DNA of 15,833 nucleotides, from NCBI GenBank assembly GCA_964439015.1, contig CAYTMV010000050.1, positions 1 through 15,833 on the forward strand, written 5' to 3'. The first letter of the stretch is position 1. Every line of letters starts with the position of its first letter. Positions 1-8,500 of this stretch are shown piece by piece. The DNA comes from Gemmobacter sp964439015 (GTDB lineage: Bacteria > Pseudomonadota > Alphaproteobacteria > Rhodobacterales > Rhodobacteraceae). The notes beneath the pieces are model-generated. The model worked only from the letters and a program-made list of their open reading frames with translations. It was not told the DNA's origin and searched no databases. Made by a program: the position numbers and the translations under genes.

Positions 1-1
1 T

Positions 2-85
2 TCCTCGCGCGAGCCGCACCGCTATCGCAATCCCGGCCCCGGCGAGACGGTGGTGATATGGGCGATCAGCCCGCCCACCTATTGA
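2..85 (+). CDS. C-terminal end of a probable cupin-domain (XRE-cupin type) transcriptional regulator, partial
   Basis: Only the last 27 codons are in the window; the gene enters from the left edge and stops at TGA 83-85. The tail reads ...EPHRYRNPGPGETVVIWAISPPTY. This resembles the end of the C-terminal cupin barrel in HTH-XRE/cupin regulators, which typically finish with a 'PHR(Y/F)RNPG...(V/L)(I/L)W(V/A)...PPT(F/Y)' strand pair. In that family an N-terminal helix-turn-helix binds DNA and the cupin binds a small ligand, but neither the HTH nor most of the barrel is visible here. Its stop lies only 4 bases from the stop of the convergent histidine kinase gene. The family call is inference from a short tail; another small cupin protein is possible. 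Confidence 0.55.
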   Translation, partial: SSREPHRYRNPGPGETVVIWAISPPTY

Positions 86-89
86 ACGG

Positions 90-2084
90 TTACCCCTTGA
101 GGCCGGCCAGCAGGGCGATCAGCGCCGTCAAGTCGGACTCCTTGCGCTGAACGGCGTCAAACCCCGCCGCCAGACAGGCGGCCTGACGTGCGGTGTCCAT
201 ATCGGCGCTGAAGGCGATCATATGCATCCCGGGACGGTCGTGGCGCAGGCCCCGCGCCAGATCCAGCCCGGAGCTGTCGCCCAGCGACAGGTCGATAACT
301 GCCGCATCCGGCTGCAGGCGGTCGGCCACCATCCGTGCCTCGGTCACGCGGGCCACCCCCTCGACCTCGGCCCCCAACCGCAGCAATTGCTGCACGATCC
401 ACTCGCGCAGCGCCGCGCTGTCCTCGACCACAAGAATGCTCAGGCCATCCAGCCGCGGCAGGTCGTCGACCGCCCCCTCCGCAGCGATCACCGGCAGGCG
501 CACGGTCACCGTCATGCCTTCGCCCGGCACGTTGTGCAACGCCACGCTGCCCCCCGCCGCGCGTGCCAGCCGCGCGACGATGGTCAAGCCGAACCCCTCG
601 CCCTGCGGCAGCGCCGAGGCGCGAAATTCGGGCAGAAACAGCCATTTCTCCTGCGCGACCGCAACGCCCGGACCGGTATCCGCGACCTCCAGCACCAGAA
701 GACGATTGCCAGACGAATTATCGGTTTCGGCGCTGACACGTGCGGTGACCTGGGCGCCAGGTGCATGTTTCAGCGCATTCTGCAAAAGATTGACCAGAAT
801 CTGCACCACAGCCTCACGCGGGCCGCGCACCGGGCCGGCCGGCCAGACGATTTCGCTGCGCAGCGTATTTTTCGCTGCATCGGCTGCGGGGCGCAGCATG
901 GTCAGGATCTCCTGCGCCAGATCCCCCGGATGAAACACTGAAGGCGCCAGCACGCTGTCAGCCGGGCGGTCCTCAAGCGTCAGCAGCGTGTCCAACGCGG
1001 TGCCGATCCCTGCCAGTCCCTCGTGCATGCAAGCGGGGGTATCGGGCGCGCGCAGCAGGGCGCGCACCTGTGCCAAGGCGTTCAGCGCCAGGCCCCGCCG
1101 CTCGTGCCGGGTCATGCGACAAGCGTAGAGATCGGATGCCGTATCGGGCGAGGGCTGAATCGGCGCCAGGGCCTGCTTGTCCTGCGGCAGCAGCGCCAGC
1201 GGCACCAACACCAGCAGGATGACCAGGATCAGCGCAAATGGCGACAGCAGGAAATCCTTCAGCGGCGTTCCCGGCGCCTGCAGCGTCGCGATCGACCAAT
1301 CGGGCAATCCGACCAGCGGTTGCCGAAAGCCGATGTCTTCCGACCGAAGTGCGGATTGTTCGGCGGTGGCATAGGTCGTCAATCGGCCATGCAGGCCTGC
1401 CGGAATGCGGGCCAAGATATACCCTTCACCATCTGTCAACACCACGTCATGCGTCAGAGGCCCATTGTTGCTCCGCCGCGCAAAACGTAACGCTTCTTTC
1501 GGAAATGTCAGCACCAGACAGTCGTGCTGGCCAGCGCCCAAATCGCGGTAACGCACCATGGACAGATAGAGACCGGTATCCGCACCGCGACGGACGCCTC
1601 CGGCAACCGTGCGCCGCTCGTCAAAACTGATACGGCAATCGGCCAGCACATGCTGGCTGTTCAAGTCCGACCAATGCAAATCCCGCGGTTGGCCAGCGAG
1701 AACCTGACGCTCCGGTTCCAGATCGTTATCTGCTGCAGCCTGCATGGCGTCCAAGGATCCGGAGGAAGCAACCACCTCGATCCAGCCATCGGCCTCTCCG
1801 ATCAGGTGCTCTGTGAGACCACTTACATACCCGGCTTCCGGCCATTCCTGCGGCTGGACGGAGGCGATGATGTCCATCCGCTGGCTCCAGCGCGCCAAAA
1901 AGGGTTGGAGGATGAACTGCGCCTGCAACAGGCTGGATTGTGCGCTGCGGTAATCCTCGTCGGCGAAATGGTGGCGCAGCGCGACGCGGCCGCCGGACCA
2001 GACGGCCACCACCAACATCAGAACCAACACTTGGGCGCGCAAAACAACCGACCGCCGCCAGAAACCAGCGTGGAACGTAGACAT
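90..2084 (-). CDS. Membrane-bound hybrid sensor histidine kinase with C-terminal receiver domain
   Basis: The protein senses an unknown signal outside the inner membrane and passes phosphate from a histidine to its own receiver aspartate. Counting from the ATG at 2084 (664 aa), there is a membrane helix at about 13-31, a periplasmic region of roughly 245 residues with no recognised motif (a Cache-like fold is possible), and a second helix at about 279-300. A divergent H box, TRHERRGLALNAL, follows with His327, then an N box NLLQNALKHA (Asn436 inside), G1 box ADTGPGV, and G2 box GEGFGLTIV. The receiver has the acidic pair Glu554/Asp555, phospho-acceptor Asp598, Ser626 and Lys648, so it looks functional. 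No HPt domain or DNA-binding output domain is present. The open frame continues to an ATG at 2111, but the ATG at 2084 has the AAGGG ribosome site and is preferred. The degenerate receiver gene lies divergently upstream. Confidence 0.93.
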   Translation of the reverse strand: MSTFHAGFWRRSVVLRAQVLVLMLVVAVWSGGRVALRHHFADEDYRSAQSSLLQAQFILQPFLARWSQRMDIIASVQPQEWPEAGYVSGLTEHLIGEADGWIEVVASSGSLDAMQAAADNDLEPERQVLAGQPRDLHWSDLNSQHVLADCRISFDERRTVAGGVRRGADTGLYLSMVRYRDLGAGQHDCLVLTFPKEALRFARRSNNGPLTHDVVLTDGEGYILARIPAGLHGRLTTYATAEQSALRSEDIGFRQPLVGLPDWSIATLQAPGTPLKDFLLSPFALILVILLVLVPLALLPQDKQALAPIQPSPDTASDLYACRMTRHERRGLALNALAQVRALLRAPDTPACMHEGLAGIGTALDTLLTLEDRPADSVLAPSVFHPGDLAQEILTMLRPAADAAKNTLRSEIVWPAGPVRGPREAVVQILVNLLQNALKHAPGAQVTARVSAETDNSSGNRLLVLEVADTGPGVAVAQEKWLFLPEFRASALPQGEGFGLTIVARLARAAGGSVALHNVPGEGMTVTVRLPVIAAEGAVDDLPRLDGLSILVVEDSAALREWIVQQLLRLGAEVEGVARVTEARMVADRLQPDAAVIDLSLGDSSGLDLARGLRHDRPGMHMIAFSADMDTARQAACLAAGFDAVQRKESDLTALIALLAGLKG

Positions 2085-2088
2085 CCCA

Positions 2089-2093
2089 CCCTT
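2089..2093 (-). promoter_or_regulatory. Ribosome binding site deciding the histidine kinase start
   Basis: On the minus strand AAGGG sits 4 bases before the ATG at 2084. The in-frame ATG at 2111 has no purine-rich sequence at a normal distance. This favours the shorter protein, which starts MSTFHAGF. The call rests on sequence spacing only. Confidence 0.5.
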
Positions 2094-2111
2094 GCTATCT
2101 GCCTCAGCCAT

Positions 2112-2503
2112 CAGATGACACCGCGCGCGCGATGCGCGACCAGCCGGTCATCGGAGGGGGCGACGGCGCATCAAAGGGCCGTTCGCGATTTCTGAACGAG
2201 ACGAGGTAATGGCAAATCCTCCGGCCGGTGGACATGGAAACCACTGTGAGATGGAAAGGAACACAACGAACCAGATACGCGATCGATGAGACAGATCAAC
2301 AGACACTGATGAAAATGGAATACTGAAAGTTACAAGATCGAACTAACGCCGGTATCTCAACGTCGCATTTTCTCTTTCGGTCAGCATGATGCCTCAAAAG
2401 ATAGTCCGCAAGCATAGGATTTTGCGCAAGCACTGCAGATAGGTTTCCTGCGGTCCCGCCAGTGCCGATACTGAGAGAAAGTTCTATCAGAAGGATAGTC
2501 CAT
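2112..2503. other. Long divergent intergenic region, AT-rich in its centre
   Basis: This stretch separates the kinase (minus) from the receiver-like gene (plus) and must hold the control sites of both. Its centre is markedly poorer in G and C than the flanking genes: I count 51 G/C in the 120 bases of 2281-2400. I could not pick a convincing -35/-10 pair on either strand. Two very short open frames occur: 2104-2235 (minus, 43 codons, stop inside the kinase frame and no clear ribosome site) and 2209-2289 (plus, 26 codons). Neither has enough support to be called a gene. No transfer RNA or strong terminator hairpin was seen. Confidence 0.5.
2491..2495 (+). promoter_or_regulatory. Ribosome binding site for the receiver-like gene
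   Basis: AAGGA lies 8 bases before the ATG at 2504. The in-frame ATG at 2462 has no such site, so 2504 is taken as the start. Confidence 0.7.
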
Positions 2504-3061
2504 ATGACCGTTGACAAGGTAATGCGCCTGCCGCAGTTGGCCAACGCGATTCAAACGGTCGGGAACTGGCTGCAAACGGCCTATTCCGGTGCGAAAGCCG
2601 CGCCTCATGCAGTCGCCTGCCCCTCGGTCCCGGCATTTCTGGCCCTGGATATGGAAGAAATGGGCGACGCACTGCTGGCGGGCCCCATCTCGGGCGCGCT
2701 GGGTCGGGCAGCCGGCTGGCTGCGTGGAAATGGCGCGCAGGTCATATGGGAAGCGGATGCGGACTGTGCCTTCACCGCCTCGATCACCCGGCGCAGCATC
2801 ACCCACCTGGTGGTCGACGTCGATCGGTTGGGTGGGATCGAGACGCTGCTGGAGCCGCTGCTGGCGCTGCGTGAGGTCAGACCCGACCTCGTGGTGATCC
2901 TGGTCTCACACGATTTCCTGCTGGACGATTACGGCACCGAGCGGTTGTTTCTGTGCGACGCCTCGCTGCGCGCGCCACTGTCCTTTGCCGCGCTGGAAAT
3001 GGCGCTCAGCGAGGCCGCGCAGGACAACAACCGTATCTGGAAGGCCCGCCGCGCCGCATGA
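2504..3061 (+). CDS. Hypothetical protein resembling a degenerate response-regulator receiver domain
   Basis: This is a 185-residue soluble protein. I do not recognise it by name. Its core can be laid on a receiver (CheY-like) fold: a first strand FLALDMEE near 45-52 with acidic residues, a helix, a second strand QVIWEAD near 79-85, a third strand THLVVDVD near 100-107 with Asp105 in the phospho-acceptor place, a fourth strand VVILVSHD with Ser135, and a fifth segment DASLRAPLSFAALEMAL. In that last segment the near-invariant lysine of 'KP' is Ala157 before Pro158. The first 40 or so residues match nothing I know. There is no DNA-binding domain. It lies divergent to the hybrid kinase, which suggests, but does not prove, a shared pathway. 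A strong terminator follows. The gene is well supported by its ribosome site and codon use; the fold is inference. Confidence 0.8.
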   Translation: MTVDKVMRLPQLANAIQTVGNWLQTAYSGAKAAPHAVACPSVPAFLALDMEEMGDALLAGPISGALGRAAGWLRGNGAQVIWEADADCAFTASITRRSITHLVVDVDRLGGIETLLEPLLALREVRPDLVVILVSHDFLLDDYGTERLFLCDASLRAPLSFAALEMALSEAAQDNNRIWKARRAA

Positions 3062-3105
3062 TCGGCCATACGGCAGGCCCGAGATGCCCTTCCCGAAACC
3101 GCAAT

Positions 3106-3131
3106 CCCCGCCGGCCGTCCGGCGGGGTTTT
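3106..3131 (+). terminator. Intrinsic terminator after the receiver-like gene
   Basis: A perfect 9-bp stem (3106-3114 with 3119-3127, ccccgccgg/ccggcgggg) closes a 4-base loop and is followed by TTTT at 3128-3131. It lies 45 bases after the stop at 3061. The same stem could slow transcription coming from the minus-strand SYLF gene, whose stop is at 3137-3139, but on that strand only ATT follows the stem. Confidence 0.85.
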
Positions 3132-3136
3132 GCATG

Positions 3137-3691
3137 TCAGGGGATGATGCGGGTGTATTTGGTGCCCGACAGCGTGGCCCCGGCGATCAGGCCCGATTGG
3201 CCAAAGACCATCGCCACCACGGGATCAAGCTCGGTCGTCTCCTTGCCCAGCGAGGCGCCCTTGTCCGGCGTGGCATAGCGGATATCCGCGCCCGCGGCCC
3301 AGCCCTTGGAGCGGCGGAAGTCGGTCAGCGCGTCCTGGGTCATGAAGAACAGCGCATGGGCATATTGCTGCGCGCCGATCTGGAAGCCGATCGTGGCCTT
3401 GGCGGCCGAGTAATAATCCACCGTCACGTCATTGATCCGCAATGCGCCGCGCCCATAGGCCCCGCCGATGCCGAAGCCCGCCTCGGTCAACAGCGGCATA
3501 TAAAGGATGCCGAAGGATTTTGAGGCCAGTTCCTGCGTCCCGGGATAGGTCGAGCGCAGGTAGTCGCGGGTCTCGTTCACCCGCGCGTCGATGGTGGCGG
3601 CGCCACGCCCGCCCACGCCATTGCCGCAGGCCGCAAGGCCGAGGCCCGCCGCCGATACCGTCAGGAAATGTCTTCTGGAAACTGCCCGCAT
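3137..3691 (-). CDS. SYLF (YSC84-like) domain protein with Tat/lipoprotein-type signal
   Basis: A 184-residue exported protein. The N-terminus has a twin-arginine motif SRRHFL (residues 5-10), a short hydrophobic stretch, and a lipobox LAAC with Cys22, so it is probably a Tat-exported lipoprotein anchored in a membrane. The rest matches the SYLF/YSC84 domain (Las17-binding family): a glycine-rich strand region EAGFGIGGAYGRG near 70-82, YYSAAKATIGFQIGAQQYAHALFFM near 93-117, a KGWAAGADI segment near 129-137, and a C-terminal VFGQSGLIAGATLSGTK near 162-178. The eukaryotic relatives bind lipids; the role of bacterial members is poorly known. A GAGG ribosome site lies 5 bases before the ATG. It stands alone, 138 bases downstream of hemB on the same strand, and could be read from the hemB promoter in part. 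Confidence 0.92.
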   Translation of the reverse strand: MRAVSRRHFLTVSAAGLGLAACGNGVGGRGAATIDARVNETRDYLRSTYPGTQELASKSFGILYMPLLTEAGFGIGGAYGRGALRINDVTVDYYSAAKATIGFQIGAQQYAHALFFMTQDALTDFRRSKGWAAGADIRYATPDKGASLGKETTELDPVVAMVFGQSGLIAGATLSGTKYTRIIP

Positions 3692-3770
3692 CTTCGCCTC
3701 ACACCTTGAGCGGCACTCTGTCGGTGCCCTTTTGCCGCAGGTTAGCGGCTTTGTCGCGGCTTGTCACCTG

Positions 3771-3789
3771 TGCCGCCAAAAGGGCGGCA
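3771..3789 (-). terminator. Hairpin between hemB and the SYLF gene, possible weak terminator or processing site
   Basis: A 7-bp perfect stem tgccgcc/ggcggca encloses a 5-base loop in the 138-base gap downstream of hemB. No run of T follows on the minus strand, so an intrinsic terminator is doubtful; it could only attenuate or protect the hemB message 3' end. Confidence 0.3.
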
Positions 3790-3829
3790 GATCCTTGCCC
3801 CGTCGGGTTTTCAGCGTCAGCTTTTGGCG

Positions 3830-4828
<999 letters not shown>

Positions 4829-4972
4829 GGGCTTGATCCCTCAGATATTGCGGGTCTGGCGGCGCGCATGCCCCGTGGCGGACGGCGCGGATTTTTTTCT
4901 GCCTGCCATGGAAAAGCCGCGCCCGCAAGGCTAGGAATGCCGCAGGGCCGGCGGTGATCCGGCAGCATCCAG

Positions 4973-4977
4973 AAGGG
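4973..4977 (+). promoter_or_regulatory. Ribosome binding site deciding a GTG start
   Basis: AAGGG lies 6 bases before GTG 4984. The frame also has an upstream GTG at 4954 without a clear site. Starting at 4984 gives MEIYAILTEIIDLRSFSNLW, which begins like the family members I recall. Confidence 0.6.
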
Positions 4978-4983
4978 CCGGCC

Positions 4984-5505
4984 GTGGAAATCTATGCCAT
5001 CCTGACCGAAATCATCGACCTGCGCTCCTTCTCGAACCTGTGGTTCTGGATCGTGCTGGCGGTGCAATGGTCCATGGCCAGCCACTGGCCGCTGGGCGTG
5101 CCCTTCGATCTGATCCAGCGCGCGCGGCGCAAGGGCGGCAGCGCGCAGGACGATCTTGAGGCGATGGCCCGGGTCTCGGTTAACCGGATGCTGCATATCA
5201 GCCAGATTTCCGGGGCATGGATGGCCGGAATCCTGGCCTTTCTGCTGACCGGGCTGGCGATTCTGGGCTTTGGCTACGGGATCGAATTTGCGCAGGCATT
5301 GTTCTGCCTGATGTTTCCGATGGTGCTGGCAAGCGGGCTGACGCTGCGCGCGGCCCATCGCATCGCGTCCGGCGAAAACCACGGCGCGCCCCTGATCCAC
5401 CGGCTGATGATGCTGCGGCTGTCGGTTCAGGGGTTGGGGATGGTGGCGATCCTGGCCACCACCATGTGGGGGATGTGGGTCAATCTGCGCATCGGCCCGA
5501 TCTGA
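4984..5505 (+). CDS. Small integral membrane protein of the Rhodobacterales 'component of SufBCD complex' type
   Basis: A 173-residue protein with about four membrane helices (roughly 18-34, 77-97, 101-122 and 148-167). A basic cytosolic-type loop containing FDLIQRARRKGG lies after the first helix. The opening 'IIDLRSFSNLWFWIVLAVQWSMASHWPLGVPFD' region, with its conserved SFSNLW and SHW..LGVPFD elements, recalls a family common in Rhodobacterales that databases often label 'component of SufBCD complex'. I see nothing in the protein that fits iron-sulfur assembly: there is no cysteine cluster and no suf gene nearby, so the name should be treated with caution. It is followed after 48 bases by mfd on the same strand and may be co-transcribed with it. 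The GTG start is chosen by its ribosome site. Function is unknown. Confidence 0.85.
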   Translation: MEIYAILTEIIDLRSFSNLWFWIVLAVQWSMASHWPLGVPFDLIQRARRKGGSAQDDLEAMARVSVNRMLHISQISGAWMAGILAFLLTGLAILGFGYGIEFAQALFCLMFPMVLASGLTLRAAHRIASGENHGAPLIHRLMMLRLSVQGLGMVAILATTMWGMWVNLRIGPI

Positions 5506-5553
5506 GCCACGCGCCCCCTTGACCTTTGGGCGCAGGGGGCCAAAACCGTCCGC

Positions 5554-8500
5554 ATGGACAATCTGCGCATCATCATGGGCGGCGCGCCCGAAGGCTTTGA
5601 CGCGAAACTGCTGGCGCGCGAGCTGGAAAAGGGCCGCCCCGTCATCCACATCGCCCGCGACGACAAGCGGGCCGAGGCGATGCGCGCGGCGCTGGCCTTT
5701 CTGGCCCCGCAGGTGGTGGTGCTGGATTTCCCGGCCTGGGATTGCCTGCCCTATGACCGCGTCTCGCCCAATCCCGACACGGCCGCGCGGCGGATGGCGA
5801 CGCTGGCCGCCTTGGCCCATGGGGTGCCGGGCGCCTTTGTGCTGATCACGACCGTCTCGGCGGCGATGCAGCAGGTGCCGGCGCGCGATGTGGTGGCGGC
5901 CTCCAGCTTTCGCGCGCAGGTCGGCAATCGGGTGGATGAGGCGGGCTTGCGCAGCTTTCTGGCGCGGATGGGCTTTACCCCGGTGCCGACCGTGGCCGAG
6001 CCCGGCGACTGCGCCTTTCGCGGCGGGATCGTCGATATCTACCCGCCGGGACCGCAAGGTCCGGTGCGGCTGGACTTCTTTGGCGATGTGCTGGATGGCA
6101 TCCGCCGGTTTGACGCCGAAACCCAGCGCACCACCGACAAGCTGAGTTTCATCGAGATCGCCCCGGTGTCCGAGGTGATCCTCGACGAGGCCTCGATCGT
6201 GCGCTTTCGCCAGAATTACCGGCTGGAGTTCGGCGCGGCCGGCACCGACGATCCGCTTTATGAGGCGGTCAGCGCCGGGCGCAAACATCAGGGGATGGAG
6301 CATTGGCTGCCCTTTTTCCATGACCGGCTGGAGCCGCTGTTCTCCTATCTGCCCGACGCCACGGTGACGCTGGACGATCAGGGCCTGCCGGCGCTGGACA
6401 GCCGCTGGGAAGGGATTGCCGACCAGTATGACGCCCGGCGCGAGGCGATGGCGCAAAAGGGGCGGATGGACACGGTCTACAAGCCCAGCCCGCCCGGCGG
6501 CCTCTATCTGGACCCCGATCGGTTTGCGGAGGTCTTGCGCGGGCGGCGGGTCATCCAGTTCTCGCCCAACCGCCAGCCGCCGGGACCAGGCGTTCTGGAT
6601 GCCGGCGGTCGCGCTGGCCGCAGCTTCGCACCCGAACGCCAGCAGGAAAATGTCAATCTTTTCGACGCCTTGGCGCAACATCTTCGCGCGATGTGTGAAG
6701 TCTCGCAGGTGCTGATTGCCAGCTGGTCCGAGGGCGCGCGGGAACGTCTGCGCGGGTTGCTGGAGGATCAGGGTCTGGCCGCGACCGAGGTGGCCGATGC
6801 CCGCGCCATCCCCGAGGGCAAGGGCGGGCTGTTTCTGGGCATATGGGCGCTGGAGTCGGGGTTCGAGGCGCCGGGCCTGACGGTGATCTCGGAACAGGAC
6901 GTGCTGGGCGACCGACTGGCCGCCCGGCCCAGGCGCAAGCGCAAGGCCGAGAACTTCATTCAGGATCTGGGCGGCCTGTCGCCCGGCGATCTGGTGGTGC
7001 ATGTCGAACATGGTGTGGGCCGATTCATCGGGCTGGAAACCCTGCGCGTGCCGCTGCCGCCCGCCAACAAGCCCGGCCCCCCGCACGAATATGTGCATCT
7101 GGTCTATGCCGATGACGCCAAGCTTTATCTGCCGGTCGAGAATATCGAGTTGCTCAGCCGCTATGGCCATGAGGAAGGGCTGCTGGACCGGCTGGGCGGT
7201 GGCGCCTGGCAGGCCAAGAAGGCCCGACTGAAAGAGCGCATCCGCGAGATCGCCGACCGCCTGATGCGGGTCGCGGCCGAGCGGCTCTTGCGCGCGGCCC
7301 CGATCCTTGAGGCCCCGCATGGCATGTGGGAGGCCTTCGCCGCCCGCTTTCCCTGGACCGAGACCGACGACCAGCTTTCGGCCATTGCCGATGTGGTCTC
7401 TGACCTCGAGGCCGGGCGGCCCATGGACCGGCTGATCGTGGGCGATGTGGGCTTTGGCAAGACCGAAGTGGCGATGCGCGCGGCGTTTCTGGCCGCGATG
7501 TCGGGCATGCAGGTCGCGGTGATCTGCCCCACCACCCTGCTGGCCCGCCAGCATTACCGCAGCTTTGCCGAACGCTTTCGCGGCTTTCCGATCAACGTCA
7601 AGCCGCTGTCGCGGTTTGTGTCCGCCAAGGAGGCCGCGGCCACGCGCGCCGGTCTGGCCGATGGCACGGTGGATATCGTCGTCGGCACCCATGCGCTGCT
7701 GGCCAAGGCGGTGAAGATCAAGAACCTCGGGCTGCTGATCATCGACGAGGAACAGCATTTTGGCGTCAGCCACAAGGAACGGCTGAAAGAGATGCGCGCC
7801 GAGGTCCATGTGCTGACCCTGACCGCAACGCCGATCCCGCGCACCCTGCAACTGTCGCTGACCGGCGTGCGCGATCTGTCGATCATCGCCACGCCCCCGG
7901 TCGATCGTCTGGCGATCCGCACCTATGTGTCGGAATTCGACACACTGACCATCCGCGAGGCGCTGCTGCGCGAACGCTATCGCGGCGGGCAGTCGTTCTT
8001 TGTCGTCCCGCGTCTGGCCGACCTGCCCGAGATCGAGGAGTTCCTGAAAACCCACGTCCCCGAGGTGCGCTACGTCATCGCCCACGGCCAGCTTGCGGCA
8101 TCCGATCTGGATGAGCGGATGAACGATTTCTACGACGGCAAATATGACGTGCTGCTGGCCACGACCATCGTCGAAAGCGGGTTGGACATCCCCACCGCCA
8201 ATACGATGATCGTCTGGCGGGCGGATATGTTCGGCCTGAGTCAGCTGTATCAGATCCGGGGCCGCGTGGGCCGATCGAAAACCCGCGCCTATGCCTATCT
8301 GACCACCCGCCCGCGGCAGGCGCTGACGCCGCAGGCCGTCAAGCGGTTGAAATTGCTGGGATCGCTGGACAGTCTGGGCGCGGGCTTCAACCTGGCTTCG
8401 CATGACCTCGATCTGCGCGGCGCGGGCAATCTGCTGGGCGAAGAGCAATCCGGCCATATCAAGGAAGTCGGCTACGAGCTGTACCAGCACATGCTGGAAG

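Noticed and set aside
193..941. Overlapping plus-strand open frames of 239-246 codons opposite the kinase
   Set aside because: They are antisense to the clear kinase and receiver motifs and have no domain.
2209..2289. A 26-codon plus-strand open frame in the divergent region
   Set aside because: The GAGG before it is only 2 bases from the ATG, it has no recognisable feature, and chance frames of this size are common.
4829..4845. Possible FnrL half-site (TTGAT) just upstream of hemB
   Set aside because: The second half of the palindrome is not present and the site lies between the ribosome site and the start codon.
5513..5540. Inverted repeat gccccct/agggggc just before mfd
   Set aside because: The 14-base loop and lack of a T run make it a poor terminator; it may be chance in GC-rich DNA.
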